DNA of 64,000 nucleotides, from contig NZ_RQGQ01000017.1 of NCBI RefSeq assembly GCF_004770265.1, positions 682,001-746,000 on the forward strand, read 5' to 3'. This DNA comes from Leptospira congkakensis. GTDB lineage: Bacteria > Spirochaetota > Leptospiria > Leptospirales > Leptospiraceae. The notes under the pieces were generated by a model. It was not told the DNA's origin, ran no database searches, and saw nothing but the letters and a program-made list of their open reading frames with translations. Shown here piece by piece: positions 46,322-54,872 of the stretch (position 1 is the first letter of the stretch; the number at the start of each line of letters is the position of its first letter). The translations under genes and the position numbers were made by a program.

Positions 46322-47686
46322 CTATTTTTTAGGAAATTCAAAGGTAAAAATGGAGCCGCCTTTGGGGTTTTGGGAGACGGAAACTTCTCCAGAATGGAGT
46401 CGAGCAATGTGTTTGACTATGGAAAGGCCAAGGCCCGTTCCCCCTTCTTTTCGGGAACGGTTGGTATCCACTCGGAAAAAACGTTCGAAGATTCGTTCTG
46501 CATCTTCGGCAGATATTCCAATCCCATGGTCAACGACTTGGATTTGGTTTTTGTCCTCTGTGGAAAGAGCCCGAACGACCACGCTAGAACCTTCTGGGCT
46601 ATAGGCTGAGGCATTGGAAATCAAGTTTACGAGTAAGTCTTCTAAAAGTAACCGGTCTGCATTTACGCGAAAATCTAAAGGAATGTCTAAAACCAAATTT
46701 TGTTTTTTCTGAGAATAGATCACACCCAAAGATTCAGATACATTCTTTACCAGATCCGATAGAGAAAAATCAGTCAGGTTCAAAACAGTTTTGTGATTTT
46801 CAAGGCGTGAGACAGTTAACATATCTTCCACAATACGAATGAGTCGATCCGTATTTCTCAAAATGGCATCTAAAAATTTCCTTTCATTTGAATCTGGTGT
46901 TAGTTTGAGTTTATACTCTAAAGTTTCGGCATAACCTTTAATCGATGTTATGGGAGTTTTTAATTCATGTGAAGCATTTTGGAAAAATTGTTCGCGAATG
47001 AGTTGGTTTTGCCTGTCTTCAGTGATGTCTGACAACACACCAATGTACAATTGGATCATGGAATCAGATTTGATAGGATAAATGCGTGCTGTGTAAAAAT
47101 GAATTCCATCTTGAAATTCTGTTTTGCCTTCTACTCCATGATGGATTTTGTCCCTAATGAAGGTTAGGAGTTCTTTATTTTTGATGGAAGGAATGTAATC
47201 CTTAAACTGAGAATTTTTTAGGATTAAGGTATCCGAAATATTTCGATTCAAAAATAGAAATTTTTCATTTCTATCAATGGCAAAAACACCTTCTTTTAGG
47301 TTTTGTAATAAATAGTTAAATTTTTCTTTTTCAACTGTTAAATCCAAAAATTGGACTTTTAACCGTTTTGCCATTTCATTGATCGATAAAGCTAAGGTAG
47401 CTAGTTCGCGAATATCAGGAGAAGACAACTCAACACCAAAATCCCCAGCATTGATTTCTTTTGTTTTTTTCTCAACTGTTGCCAATGGATCTGTGATTCG
47501 CATCGCAATATTAGTGGAAATATAAAATGTACCAAAAATAGAAACTAAAACAAATCCAAATAAAATAAGCGGACGTACTGCGGGTACAACTAGATCGTAA
47601 ATATAAAACACACCCAAAGCTAGGGTCAGTAGAACAAGTAAAAGACCCCAGTTGAGTAGAAGTAATGTAGAAAAAAAACTACGCAT
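46322..47686 (-). CDS. phoR: PhoR-type sensor histidine kinase
   Basis: 454 residues. Two closely spaced N-terminal TMs (10-28, 35-55) with almost no periplasmic loop, HAMP (55-110), PAS (115-220), HisKA with the phospho-His in NASHELKTPITS, and HATPase_c with NLISNASAYSP (N box), DHGIGI and GTGLGLSIVKHIA. Absence of a large sensor domain is typical of PhoR, which responds through the Pst transporter. It overlaps the response regulator by 8 bases. The PhoR assignment is supported by the Pho-box-like repeats at 48377. Confidence 0.85.
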   Translation of the reverse strand: MRSFFSTLLLLNWGLLLVLLTLALGVFYIYDLVVPAVRPLILFGFVLVSIFGTFYISTNIAMRITDPLATVEKKTKEINAGDFGVELSSPDIRELATLALSINEMAKRLKVQFLDLTVEKEKFNYLLQNLKEGVFAIDRNEKFLFLNRNISDTLILKNSQFKDYIPSIKNKELLTFIRDKIHHGVEGKTEFQDGIHFYTARIYPIKSDSMIQLYIGVLSDITEDRQNQLIREQFFQNASHELKTPITSIKGYAETLEYKLKLTPDSNERKFLDAILRNTDRLIRIVEDMLTVSRLENHKTVLNLTDFSLSDLVKNVSESLGVIYSQKKQNLVLDIPLDFRVNADRLLLEDLLVNLISNASAYSPEGSSVVVRALSTEDKNQIQVVDHGIGISAEDAERIFERFFRVDTNRSRKEGGTGLGLSIVKHIARLHSGEVSVSQNPKGGSIFTFEFPKK

Positions 47687-48353
47687 CTCGGAATCGGTAA
47701 CCGACCCCGCGTATCGTTTCTAATCTTTCTTTTTCGGAAAGTAATTTGTCACGTAGTCGTTTGATGTTCACATCTACCGTTCTGTCAGTTACAAAAACAT
47801 CTTTTCCCCAAATTCGGTCGAGTAGTTTGTCTCGAGAAAAAGCAACTCCCGTATTTCCAGCAAACAGTTGTAATAGTTTGAATTCGATAAGAGTTAAATC
47901 AATTTCAGTTCCTTCGACAAAAACTTTATGAGCCGTTGGATTGATTTGGATTTTTCCAGTGGATATGGTTCCTTGAACTTCTTGGTTTGGATCTGTAGTT
48001 CTTCGTGTAACGGTTCTTACGCGAGCGACAAGTTCCCGAATATTAAATGGTTTGCGAATGTAATCATCGGCACCAAGTTCTAGACCAAGGACTACATCTG
48101 TTTCCCCAGTTTTCGCTGTTACCATTAAAATAGGAATGTGGGGGTATTTTTCTTTAATGCGTTTGCAAAGATCCATCCCACCAATTCCCGGTAACATCAA
48201 ATCTAATATGATCCCATCCGGGAGATGTTTTTCTAAACGGGGGAGAACTTCCATCCCATTGTGACATACTTCAGTTTGAAATCCTTCTTCCTCTAAATGG
48301 AACTGGATCAGGCCTGCAATGTCTTCTTCGTCATCTACAATTAGTATTTTCAT
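47679..48353 (-). CDS. phoB: PhoB/OmpR-family response regulator
   Basis: 224 residues. Receiver domain with acidic pocket DDEED near residue 7, phospho-Asp in GIILDLMLPG, and conserved Thr/Lys (MVTAKTG, YIRKPF). C-terminal winged helix (130-224) with the recognition region DRTVDVNIKRLRDKL. Expected to bind 11-bp direct repeats, three of which lie just upstream. Probable role: phosphate starvation response with the adjacent kinase, although other OmpR-type inputs are possible. Confidence 0.87.
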   Translation of the reverse strand: MKILIVDDEEDIAGLIQFHLEEEGFQTEVCHNGMEVLPRLEKHLPDGIILDLMLPGIGGMDLCKRIKEKYPHIPILMVTAKTGETDVVLGLELGADDYIRKPFNIRELVARVRTVTRRTTDPNQEVQGTISTGKIQINPTAHKVFVEGTEIDLTLIEFKLLQLFAGNTGVAFSRDKLLDRIWGKDVFVTDRTVDVNIKRLRDKLLSEKERLETIRGVGYRFRDA

Positions 48354-48376
48354 GAATTATTCCAAAAGTAACAGGG

Positions 48377-48409
48377 ATTCATTACAAAAAGAATACAAAA
48401 TGATTACAA
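48377..48409 (-). promoter_or_regulatory. Three 11-bp direct repeats (Pho-box-like operator)
   Basis: On the minus strand, TTGTAATCATT, TTGTATTCTTT and TTGTAATGAAT follow each other with exact 11-base periodicity. The 7-base core TTG-TA-AT differs from the E. coli Pho-box half-site CTGTCAT at two positions. The block ends 24 bases before the response regulator ATG, in the 71-base gap 48354-48424, and fits autoregulation by that regulator. Confidence 0.65.
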
Positions 48410-48424
48410 TGAAACGATATCTAT

Positions 48425-48850
48425 CTATTTCCCAAGCATTTGGTTGATGTCTCGGATGGCTTGGCGCTGTCTGAGTAACAAAAACCCAAGGAACCCAAAA
48501 AACAAAAAGAAGGCTAGGCCATACACCCAAAGTAGGGAACGAAGGCGGGCTTGTTCTTTTTCGATGGCTTGGATTTCTTCCAAGTGGGAGATTAGAAAAT
48601 AGAAATGATCTGCTTTCGGATAGGATTTTTTGATTTCTGTTCGGAGTTCCGATACGAGAACTTTGGAGTCCTCTTTGGAAAGTGATTCGACAAGGGGTAG
48701 AGTTTTGTCCAAATCCATTTTTAAAAATTCTTCAGCAGACGGTAACGCCTCGGCAGAAAGGGAGACGGCAAAACAAAGAATGGGGAGAATAAATAAACCT
48801 TTCACGAATACTCTAGACCTCTTCAAATCCAAGTTTCTCTTTCCATTCAT
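48425..48850 (-). CDS. Small exported single-anchor membrane protein
   Basis: 141 residues with an N-terminal signal sequence (to about residue 33), a helical periplasmic segment of about 75 residues with charged Asp/Glu/Lys, and a C-terminal TM (107-125) with a short basic tail. No family recognised. It is third in a run after the ECF sigma gene and the two-TM protein, overlapping the latter by 38 bases, so it may be part of the sigma regulatory module. Confidence 0.6.
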   Translation of the reverse strand: MNGKRNLDLKRSRVFVKGLFILPILCFAVSLSAEALPSAEEFLKMDLDKTLPLVESLSKEDSKVLVSELRTEIKKSYPKADHFYFLISHLEEIQAIEKEQARLRSLLWVYGLAFFLFFGFLGFLLLRQRQAIRDINQMLGK

Positions 48851-49172
48851 TCAGAAAAGGAATTCTTGTGTTGAGAAGTAAAAAGCCAAGCACGAGAGAG
48901 TAAAAGCAGAAAAACAAACTGGAACTGATCAAAATGGGCATAAGTAAACCCGTGTTTTCTTGATAAAAAACAGATAGGAACATAGTGCCCATTGGGATCA
49001 AAAATAACAAAATAGAAAGACCAACAGAAGAGAATAAAAACTTGAGAGGCAAAATTTGCCCTAACACTCGCAAGCGGATCACTGGTGGTGCTTCAGAATG
49101 TTTTAAAAAAGGATCGGGATGATTAAAAACATCGACTCCTTTTTTGGAATGAGAATCAACTTTCGATTTCAT
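48813..49172 (-). CDS. Small two-TM protein, candidate anti-sigma partner
   Basis: 119 residues: a 45-residue polar, basic N-terminus (with FNHPDPFLKHSEAPP), two TMs (about 47-65 and 80-102) and a short acidic C-terminus. It overlaps the ECF sigma gene by 17 bases. Anti-sigma factors usually sit here, but no zinc-binding HxxxCxxC motif is present. So it may be an atypical anti-sigma factor or an unrelated membrane protein. Confidence 0.5.
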   Translation of the reverse strand: MKSKVDSHSKKGVDVFNHPDPFLKHSEAPPVIRLRVLGQILPLKFLFSSVGLSILLFLIPMGTMFLSVFYQENTGLLMPILISSSLFFCFYSLVLGFLLLNTRIPFLNEWKEKLGFEEV

Positions 49173-49659
49173 GTGACCACCATTTTCTTAAAAGATCCTT
49201 CCCTCTGGAGATATGGCTTTTGATCGTACCCATTTTTATATTGAGATCGGCGGCAATTTCTTTGAGGGGTTTGTTCTCGAAGTAGTGTAATAAAATCGGC
49301 ATTTGGTATGATTTTGGTAATCTTGCGATCAGGGATCGTAAATTGTGGCTAGTTTCTTCTTTGTCCAAAATTTCCACAACAGAAGGTTTGGAATGATCAG
49401 CTACAAAACTAATATCTTCTTTCCAATCGGTAATAGGCAGTTTTTTCTTTTTAAAAACTTTTGTTAGGCGAAATCTCGCAATCTGATATAACCAAGTAGA
49501 AAATTGTGACTCACCTCTAAACTGGCTGAGTGATTCATAGGCTTTTAAAAAAACTTCTTGGGTGAAATCCTCTGCTTCCTCTTCGGTGAGGAAAGCTTTC
49601 TTTGCTTGGGAAAATACCATACCTTGGTATCTTTTCATAAGCACTTCGAATTGGGACAC
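49156..49659 (-). CDS. ECF RNA polymerase sigma factor
   Basis: At least 167 residues. Region 2 has EEEAEDFTQEVFLKAYESL and QFSTWLYQIARF (-10 recognition), and region 4 has LPKSYQMPILLHYFENKPLKEIAADLNIKMGT (helix-turn-helix, -35). The first ATG/GTG/TTG is GTG at 49659, with GGGGTGA just before it. However, the frame stays open upstream and reads ...NEEDWDSVQSILRGD, the conserved start of ECF factors. True initiation is therefore probably further upstream, at an unusual codon such as ATC or CTG near 49671-49710. Confidence 0.85.
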   Translation of the reverse strand: MSQFEVLMKRYQGMVFSQAKKAFLTEEEAEDFTQEVFLKAYESLSQFRGESQFSTWLYQIARFRLTKVFKKKKLPITDWKEDISFVADHSKPSVVEILDKEETSHNLRSLIARLPKSYQMPILLHYFENKPLKEIAADLNIKMGTIKSHISRGKDLLRKWWSHEIES

Positions 49660-49724
49660 GTCACCCCGCAGGATCGATTGGACAGAATCCCAATCCTCCT
49701 CATTGCAGATACGTTTTGTCGACT

Positions 49725-50099
49725 CTACCGACTCATTTTGTAAAAGGTCAAGAGACCGAGTCCAATTGCGAATGGGATTAACCCTCCTAACATCGCCATA
49801 GAAGAACCTAAGACGAGTATAAATACAAACGATAAGGCAAAACCAGTGAATGTCAACAAAAGACCTAGGAAAAATGAATACAATCTGATGTCAAAACTCC
49901 AAGGTTTGTACTGACCTGATTGGATGAGTGCCATCTTTTGTTTATGCCACCACTGAAACAAAAAAAACAAAAGTGTGGTGCCGAAGATGATCCCTACATT
50001 GGGAACTAAATAAAGAACCAAACGATAAGGATCGGATCCTCCCGATTTTTGGATTTCTGTTAATAGTTTTATAATTGTTTCATATTGTTCTGGAGTCAT
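49725..50099 (-). CDS. Small membrane protein upstream of the ECF sigma gene
   Basis: 124 residues from the ATG at 50099, which has GGAGAAG upstream. A polar N-terminus, then three TMs (about 25-46, 65-85 and 90-115). No family recognised. It overlaps the upstream PilZ/DUF1577-like gene by 20 bases and precedes the sigma gene by tens of bases, so all are probably one transcript. Confidence 0.65.
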   Translation of the reverse strand: MTPEQYETIIKLLTEIQKSGGSDPYRLVLYLVPNVGIIFGTTLLFFLFQWWHKQKMALIQSGQYKPWSFDIRLYSFFLGLLLTFTGFALSFVFILVLGSSMAMLGGLIPFAIGLGLLTFYKMSR

Positions 50100-51267
50100 A
50101 CACAGCTTCTCCAATTAAATTAGATGCGTAAGTACTCAGTAAAGACATCCCTTCTGGTTTGTCACATTGGAAAATTTGAACTCCAATATTTGTTGTATTC
50201 GATTCTCCTTTTTTTAGACTCCTGAGACTGCCGTAAAAAGTGTAGGGAGAGGAATTGATGACCATTTGGAAAGATACAGGAGATCCTAATGTTCTGTTTT
50301 CAATATTTGTTCCAGCTGGCAAAGTCATCGCAATCCCACGTCCGTCTTGGCTAATGTCTCTAACGGATGTTGTGCGAATCACAGTTTCCCAATCTTTCGC
50401 ATAAACAAATTCTAGTTGGAAAATAAATTCTTCCGCTTTTTGTTCTAAAAATGTGAGTAAAGGACCAATTCCTTCTGGTCCTTCAATATCGGATTGTAAA
50501 ATGGGATTTCCTAAATCTGGTAAATTGCTGATGATTTCAAAATATCCAAGTAATACTTTCCCATTCGAAAAAAATGGAAAAATGAGTGTGGATTTGGTAT
50601 TGTTGAGCAGAAGGGAATCTAAATAAGAGCGAATATAAATTTCGCTAAGTTTTTTAGGGCTATAAAAACTTCTGTCTGTATAAAAAATTCTACGATTCGC
50701 ATCACGCACGTAATATGGCGCTTTGGAGGCTGCCAGAGCTTCCATTAGTTGGGTATCCACTGCATAATAAAAACCAATTTGTACTTTTTTGATAAAGTAA
50801 CCGTAGTTTGTCAAAGTTTGTTCCAAGTGGACTTGCCATTGGTTTAAGGTTTGATTGATGATAGAGGTTTTTCCATAAATTGAGATGACAGTTCCCAAAT
50901 CAGCGGTTTGTGCCATTTTGATTTCGTAGGCAGAGATGTCTTCGATGGCTGCGCGTTTGGCCGAACGTTCCAAAGGTTCGATGAGAATTTCATAAACTTG
51001 GAGCAAATCGTCTTGGTAGGGGTTTACTGGTTTGACTCGAAGTTCGACTCTATTTTCTTTGAGAACACAGATGAGGGATTTCGGTCTGGAAATCAGTGGC
51101 TCCGAGGCCACTATTGTAATATGAACTGACTTCATGATATCGTTCACAGCAACCGGATTTTGGAGGGTGAACTTCTGTTGAGAATCACGCTCTTGGAGGA
51201 CAGTGGCAGTGAGTTTGGAAACGATCCCTAAAAGTGTCCTTTGGTCAGTTAGTCTGTATTTTTTCAT
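50080..51267 (-). CDS. DUF1577/PilZ-like protein
   Basis: 395 residues, soluble. An N-terminal domain of about 120 residues is followed by a central region containing APYYVRDANRRIFYTDRSFYSP and a C-terminal PilZ-like beta segment (SVRDISQDGRGIAMTLPAG, near 300-320, with the (D/N)xSxxG pattern). The first Arg-rich half of the PilZ motif is weak. Similar in size and layout to the protein at 34501-35625. A c-di-GMP role is possible, not shown. Its start lies 12 bases from the divergent gene at 51280. Confidence 0.6.
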   Translation of the reverse strand: MKKYRLTDQRTLLGIVSKLTATVLQERDSQQKFTLQNPVAVNDIMKSVHITIVASEPLISRPKSLICVLKENRVELRVKPVNPYQDDLLQVYEILIEPLERSAKRAAIEDISAYEIKMAQTADLGTVISIYGKTSIINQTLNQWQVHLEQTLTNYGYFIKKVQIGFYYAVDTQLMEALAASKAPYYVRDANRRIFYTDRSFYSPKKLSEIYIRSYLDSLLLNNTKSTLIFPFFSNGKVLLGYFEIISNLPDLGNPILQSDIEGPEGIGPLLTFLEQKAEEFIFQLEFVYAKDWETVIRTTSVRDISQDGRGIAMTLPAGTNIENRTLGSPVSFQMVINSSPYTFYGSLRSLKKGESNTTNIGVQIFQCDKPEGMSLLSTYASNLIGEAVYDSRTI

Positions 51268-51279
51268 GGTCTAAGCAGT

Positions 51280-52011
51280 ATGATACGTAGAATCCTAATT
51301 TTTGCCATAGTTTTTCCATCTTTTTTACCTTTATGGGCAGAAAAACCAAAGTACCAATATTTCGGTAAGGCATACGACCTGAGTACTGGGAAATACATAT
51401 ATTCTGACAATCATAAAGAATATTATAATAATGGAAAACACATCTATTCGGATATCCAATACAAGGATGCAGAGGGAAAGGTTTTTGGCACCAAACACAT
51501 AGAATTTGATAAAAATGCAGAGGTGCCCAGTTTTAAAACCGAAGACTTTCGGGATGGTTATATCGAAGGAGCAGATGTAAAAGGAAAGTCTGTTCGTTTA
51601 TTTTCAAAACGTAAAAAAGAAGATCCTCTTTCCGAAAGAACTTACATACCTAAAACACCCGCGGTGATGGATGGAGGTTTTGATTATTTTGTACGAAACA
51701 ATTGGGAGCCATTAACAAAAGGAGAAAGGTTATCTTTTCATTTTCTAACACCCATCCAATTGGATGATTATAAATTTGCTGCTGAAAAAATTAGAGATGG
51801 TGAGTGGAAGGGAAGACCTGCTTTGTATTTACGTTTAGAGATTGATAATTTTATTTTGAAACAGGTTGTGAAACCTTTTCTTTTGGTTTATGATGTCAGG
51901 ACCAGACGGATTTTACAATTTGAAGGACTATCTAATATCAATGATGAAAATGGTAAAAGTTTGAAAGTAAAAATTGTTTATGATTATCCCAAGGAAGTGT
52001 TGGACCCTTGA
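51280..52011 (+). CDS. Exported hypothetical protein
   Basis: 243 residues with a signal peptide ending at LPLWAEKP. The mature part is beta-rich with repeated aromatic strands ([40 protein letters not shown]) and a C-terminal [14 protein letters not shown]. No family recognised with confidence. It overlaps the aat start by 4 bases, so the two are coupled. Probably periplasmic or outer-membrane-associated. Confidence 0.7.
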   Translation: MIRRILIFAIVFPSFLPLWAEKPKYQYFGKAYDLSTGKYIYSDNHKEYYNNGKHIYSDIQYKDAEGKVFGTKHIEFDKNAEVPSFKTEDFRDGYIEGADVKGKSVRLFSKRKKEDPLSERTYIPKTPAVMDGGFDYFVRNNWEPLTKGERLSFHFLTPIQLDDYKFAAEKIRDGEWKGRPALYLRLEIDNFILKQVVKPFLLVYDVRTRRILQFEGLSNINDENGKSLKVKIVYDYPKEVLDP

Positions 52012-52664
52012 CACAAAGGAGTTTTGATCAATTCTTTAAAAACCCACGGACTTGGAAAGAAGATCTAATTGCCGTGGGTGGGGATTTTTCCGTAGAACGT
52101 TTGCTATATGCATATCAGCATGGAATTTTTCCTTGGTCGGAAGATCCTGTAAGATGGTATTGTTTAGACCCTCGTGCTATTTTTGATCTACAAAGAGTTC
52201 ATTTTTCCAAAACAGTGCAGAGAAAAGTAAAACAAGGAAAGTTTCGGATCAGTTTTAATGAAGCATTTCCTATTGTGATGCAAGGTTGTTCTTATCGTGA
52301 AAAAGATAATACTTGGATCACTCCAGGTTTTATCGAAGGTTATGTGGATTTACATAAGTTAGGTTGGGCCCATTCGGTAGAAGTTTGGAATGCAGAAAAT
52401 GTCTTGGTCGGTGGGGTGTATGGGGTTGCCATTGGCAAATTTTTTGCTGGAGAAAGTATGTTTTCTTTTGAATCAGATGCCGGAAAGGTTGGTTTGTTCC
52501 ATTTATTCGAAAAATTAAGGATGTCTGGGTTTGAACTTTTTGACACCCAACAACTCAATCACGTGACTTGGCAGTTGGGTGCTTATGAAATTCCAAAATT
52601 GTCTTATTTAGATCGTTTGGAGCGCGCGTTAGGTGACGCGAATCCTTGGATCATTCCAACTTAA
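52008..52664 (+). CDS. aat: Leucyl/phenylalanyl-tRNA--protein transferase
   Basis: 218 residues, the N-end-rule enzyme that adds Leu or Phe to N-terminal Lys/Arg and so marks proteins for ClpS/ClpAP. Conserved blocks: [27 protein letters not shown]-like [52 protein letters not shown] and FDTQQLNHV. Start is TTG at 52008, overlapping the preceding stop by 4 bases. Convergent overlap of 14 bases with the next gene. Confidence 0.95.
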   Translation: MTQRSFDQFFKNPRTWKEDLIAVGGDFSVERLLYAYQHGIFPWSEDPVRWYCLDPRAIFDLQRVHFSKTVQRKVKQGKFRISFNEAFPIVMQGCSYREKDNTWITPGFIEGYVDLHKLGWAHSVEVWNAENVLVGGVYGVAIGKFFAGESMFSFESDAGKVGLFHLFEKLRMSGFELFDTQQLNHVTWQLGAYEIPKLSYLDRLERALGDANPWIIPT

Positions 52665-53241
52665 CCCTACTAAACTCATCCAATTCCACTTTCCACAATT
52701 TCTGAATTTCGGTTGTGATTTTCTCCCATTCTTTATCTCCGATTTTGGGAGCTATGTAGGGATCAAAGTTAGGATGATTTTCCCAAAAATTATCAAGTTC
52801 CAATTTAGAAATGGTAGTTCTAAAAATTTCGGCTTCTTGGATTTCCGTATCAGGGTTGTTTTCTCCCTGAATGAAAAACGGTTTGGAAAGACTGAGTGAT
52901 AGTCTATGGAAATGATGGAGAGAGAGAGCATAACCAGTTCTAAGCAGTACCAAACTATGGTATTCTGTTCCTGTTTTTCGGTAATCAGATGTGTCATTGA
53001 AGGTGAGTGCTGAGTTACTACCATAGGTGATGTTTACTTCGCTTTTTTGATCTTTGTCCAATTCCGAATCAAATCGTTTGAGTTCTGATCCCAGAATTTT
53101 AGGTAAAATCAAATTTGCATAACTTACTAAACTCTCGTGGTTTCCATCACGAATGGTAGTGATCTCTTGTTTGGTGATTTCTTTGGGACTACAACCAATG
53201 AATAAAACAAAAGTTATAAGCAAGTTGAGAACAAGTTTCAT
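52651..53241 (-). CDS. Hypothetical lipoprotein
   Basis: 196 residues from the ATG at 53241. Signal peptide with lipobox LFIGC, then a mixed alpha/beta domain with no catalytic motif. The longer start at 53271 adds ten residues before the signal peptide and is less likely. It follows the Mpo1-like gene by a base or two, so they are co-transcribed. Confidence 0.7.
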   Translation of the reverse strand: MKLVLNLLITFVLFIGCSPKEITKQEITTIRDGNHESLVSYANLILPKILGSELKRFDSELDKDQKSEVNITYGSNSALTFNDTSDYRKTGTEYHSLVLLRTGYALSLHHFHRLSLSLSKPFFIQGENNPDTEIQEAEIFRTTISKLELDNFWENHPNFDPYIAPKIGDKEWEKITTEIQKLWKVELDEFSRVKLE

Positions 53242-53242
53242 C

Positions 53243-53578
53243 TTAACCTTTATTTGACTTAATTTTGGCAAATTCTACATCAATGCGACCAGTTAACATT
53301 TTGAAATACATGATCCAATCGGAGATAAAAGAATAAAACGGATATGTAAACGTTGCTGGTCGGTTCTTTTCTACGAAAAAATGCCCAATCCATGCGAAGA
53401 AATACCCACTAACAAGAGCAAAGGCTAAGATATAGAATTTACCAGTAGATAAAAATCCAAGGATACATCCTAATGCTAGACTTGATCCAATAAAGTGAAG
53501 AGCACGGTTAAATGGATGACTATGTTCCTCTAAATAAAATGGGAAAAAATCTTTGAGTGATTTGTATTTCTTTTCCAT
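53243..53578 (-). CDS. Mpo1/DUF962-like membrane protein
   Basis: 111 residues, two to three TMs. Signature YLEEHSHPFNRALHFIGS and GHFFVEKNRPATFTYP, with His residues positioned as in Mpo1, an iron-dependent dioxygenase of 2-hydroxy fatty acids in yeast. Bacterial members are uncharacterised. AGGAG precedes the ATG. Oriented with the lipoprotein downstream. Confidence 0.82.
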   Translation of the reverse strand: MEKKYKSLKDFFPFYLEEHSHPFNRALHFIGSSLALGCILGFLSTGKFYILAFALVSGYFFAWIGHFFVEKNRPATFTYPFYSFISDWIMYFKMLTGRIDVEFAKIKSNKG

Positions 53579-53794
53579 ACTTGGCTCCTATCATTTGATC
53601 TTAATAGATATTTTAACTCCTGCCAACACAAAAATGATTCTAAATATTAGAGTTTATCCCTAGTTTTTTTGTCTATATTCGTTAATTCGGATATGATTTC
53701 AAAATTGTGTTGCGCGTTAGTGGGTATTAACTAATGTGCATTAACATTTAGAATCTAACAGAGAGTTAAATTTAGCAAGAAAGCAGGAGAATGT

Positions 53795-54082
53795 ATGAAA
53801 CCTAAATCGATAAAACCGGATGAGCTGAGTAAAATTTTTGCCGAACTAAAAAAAGGCGAAGAGACTGCCATCGGAAGCTATTTGGTAAAAGGGGTTCGCC
53901 TTCAAATCAGTAAATACAATCTTTCCGGTGCAGAGCGAGTTCAGTTGTTATACAAACGAAGAAGAGCCCAAGGAATGTGTATTGTATGCGGAAAAAAAGT
54001 CACAAAGAAGAATCCATCTACAGACCAACTCTATAGATTGTGCGAAGAACACCGCAATAAGATCGATAAAGGTACTAAATAA
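53795..54082 (+). CDS. Small Cys-rich zinc-ribbon-like protein
   Basis: 95 residues. A basic N-terminal half precedes a C-x2-C (CIVCGKK, near 66-69) and a C-x2-H (LCEEH, near 84-87), a plausible zinc site. LYKRRRAQGM before it is strongly basic, suggesting nucleic acid binding. GGAG lies upstream of the ATG. The 215-base upstream stretch (53579-53794) holds no gene. It has AT-rich sequence, a short ATTAAC direct repeat and the promoters of the two divergent genes. Confidence 0.7.
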   Translation: MKPKSIKPDELSKIFAELKKGEETAIGSYLVKGVRLQISKYNLSGAERVQLLYKRRRAQGMCIVCGKKVTKKNPSTDQLYRLCEEHRNKIDKGTK

Positions 54083-54087
54083 CCAAT

Positions 54088-54264
54088 TTACCTGAGAGAG
54101 TTTCCCGCCTTTCTTTGCGGGAGCTCACTCCAAACTTTTTCTCTCTCTTCCTCGGTCATCACCGACCAATTTCCAATCTCCTCAATGGTTCGATAACATC
54201 CCGCACAGAGCCCTGAATCCGGGTCCATCATACAGACTTTGGTACAAGGCGATTTTAGTGACAT
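54088..54264 (-). CDS. DUF1289 small protein
   Basis: A 58-residue gene that is easily missed. The minus frame from ATG 54264 to TAA 54088-54090 reads with SPCTKVC (Cys7, Cys11), GLCAGC (Cys20, Cys23), YRTIEEIGNWSVMTEEER and VWSELPQR. This is the full DUF1289 pattern of four cysteines then a helix. Probably a small metal- or Fe-S-binding protein of unknown role. AAGGCC precedes the ATG. It is convergent with the Cys-rich gene, 5 bases apart. Confidence 0.85.
   Translation of the reverse strand: MSLKSPCTKVCMMDPDSGLCAGCYRTIEEIGNWSVMTEEEREKVWSELPQRKAGNSLR
54103..54122 (+). terminator. Hairpin downstream of the Cys-rich small gene
   Basis: TCCCGC (54103-54108) and GCGGGA (54117-54122), 6-bp GC-rich stem with an 8-base loop. 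It lies inside the 3' end of the opposing DUF1289 gene. It could terminate the plus-strand transcript, though no T-run follows. Confidence 0.4.
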
Positions 54265-54350
54265 AGGCCTTAAAATAGTAAATTTTTATAAATTTTCCTA
54301 AGCTAGTTTCGGAATCCGTCGATCCTTCCCATAAGGGAAAAGGAATTCGC

Positions 54351-54863
54351 ATGTTGGATTGGGTAGAATCACTTAGAAGTTTATTTACTAATGAAATAGA
54401 CTGTTACAAGCGCCTTCTGGAATTGGAAGGCAAAAAAAGAGCGGCCATCCATTCTGCGGATGGAAAGTCCTTGGAGTCCCTTGTCAAAGAAAGTTATCAT
54501 ATTATGGTAGAAGCCTCCGAATTGGAACGAATTCGAATGAAGGCCATCGAAGATGTCTACGAAAAAGAAAAATTCAAAAAAGACGAATCTTCCATCACAC
54601 TTACCAGTTTTTTAAATCAAATGGATCGTGATTCCAATTTTAAGTTAAAAACCTTTGCTTTAGAATTAAAGAAGGTAGTGGCAGATTTAAAAGATGCCAT
54701 CATCACGAATGATAAACTCTTAAAAACAAGAAAAGAGTTTTTGCAAACAACTGTTGACTCTTTGCAAGAGTTATCCAGAGAAAAAGTTTATACCTCACAC
54801 AAACAACCGACAAGGCGTGGGCAGGGCCAAAAAGGCGCGATCATTTTGAACGCGACTGCCTAG
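54351..54863 (+). CDS. flgN: FlgN-like flagellar chaperone
   Basis: 170 residues, entirely helical coiled coil, as expected for the export chaperone of FlgK and FlgL. No catalytic motif. The assignment rests on fold, size and being directly upstream of flgK and flgL. A GGAAAAGGAA ribosome site precedes the ATG, and flgK begins 10 bases after the stop. It heads the hook-filament junction operon, presumably transcribed from the gap 54265-54350. Confidence 0.8.
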   Translation: MLDWVESLRSLFTNEIDCYKRLLELEGKKRAAIHSADGKSLESLVKESYHIMVEASELERIRMKAIEDVYEKEKFKKDESSITLTSFLNQMDRDSNFKLKTFALELKKVVADLKDAIITNDKLLKTRKEFLQTTVDSLQELSREKVYTSHKQPTRRGQGQKGAIILNATA

Positions 54864-54872
54864 GAGAATCGT

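Noticed and set aside
53690..53760. Possible operator from repeated ATTAAC and TTAGT/ACTAA arms
   Set aside because: Arms are only 5-6 bases and AT-rich, so chance is likely.
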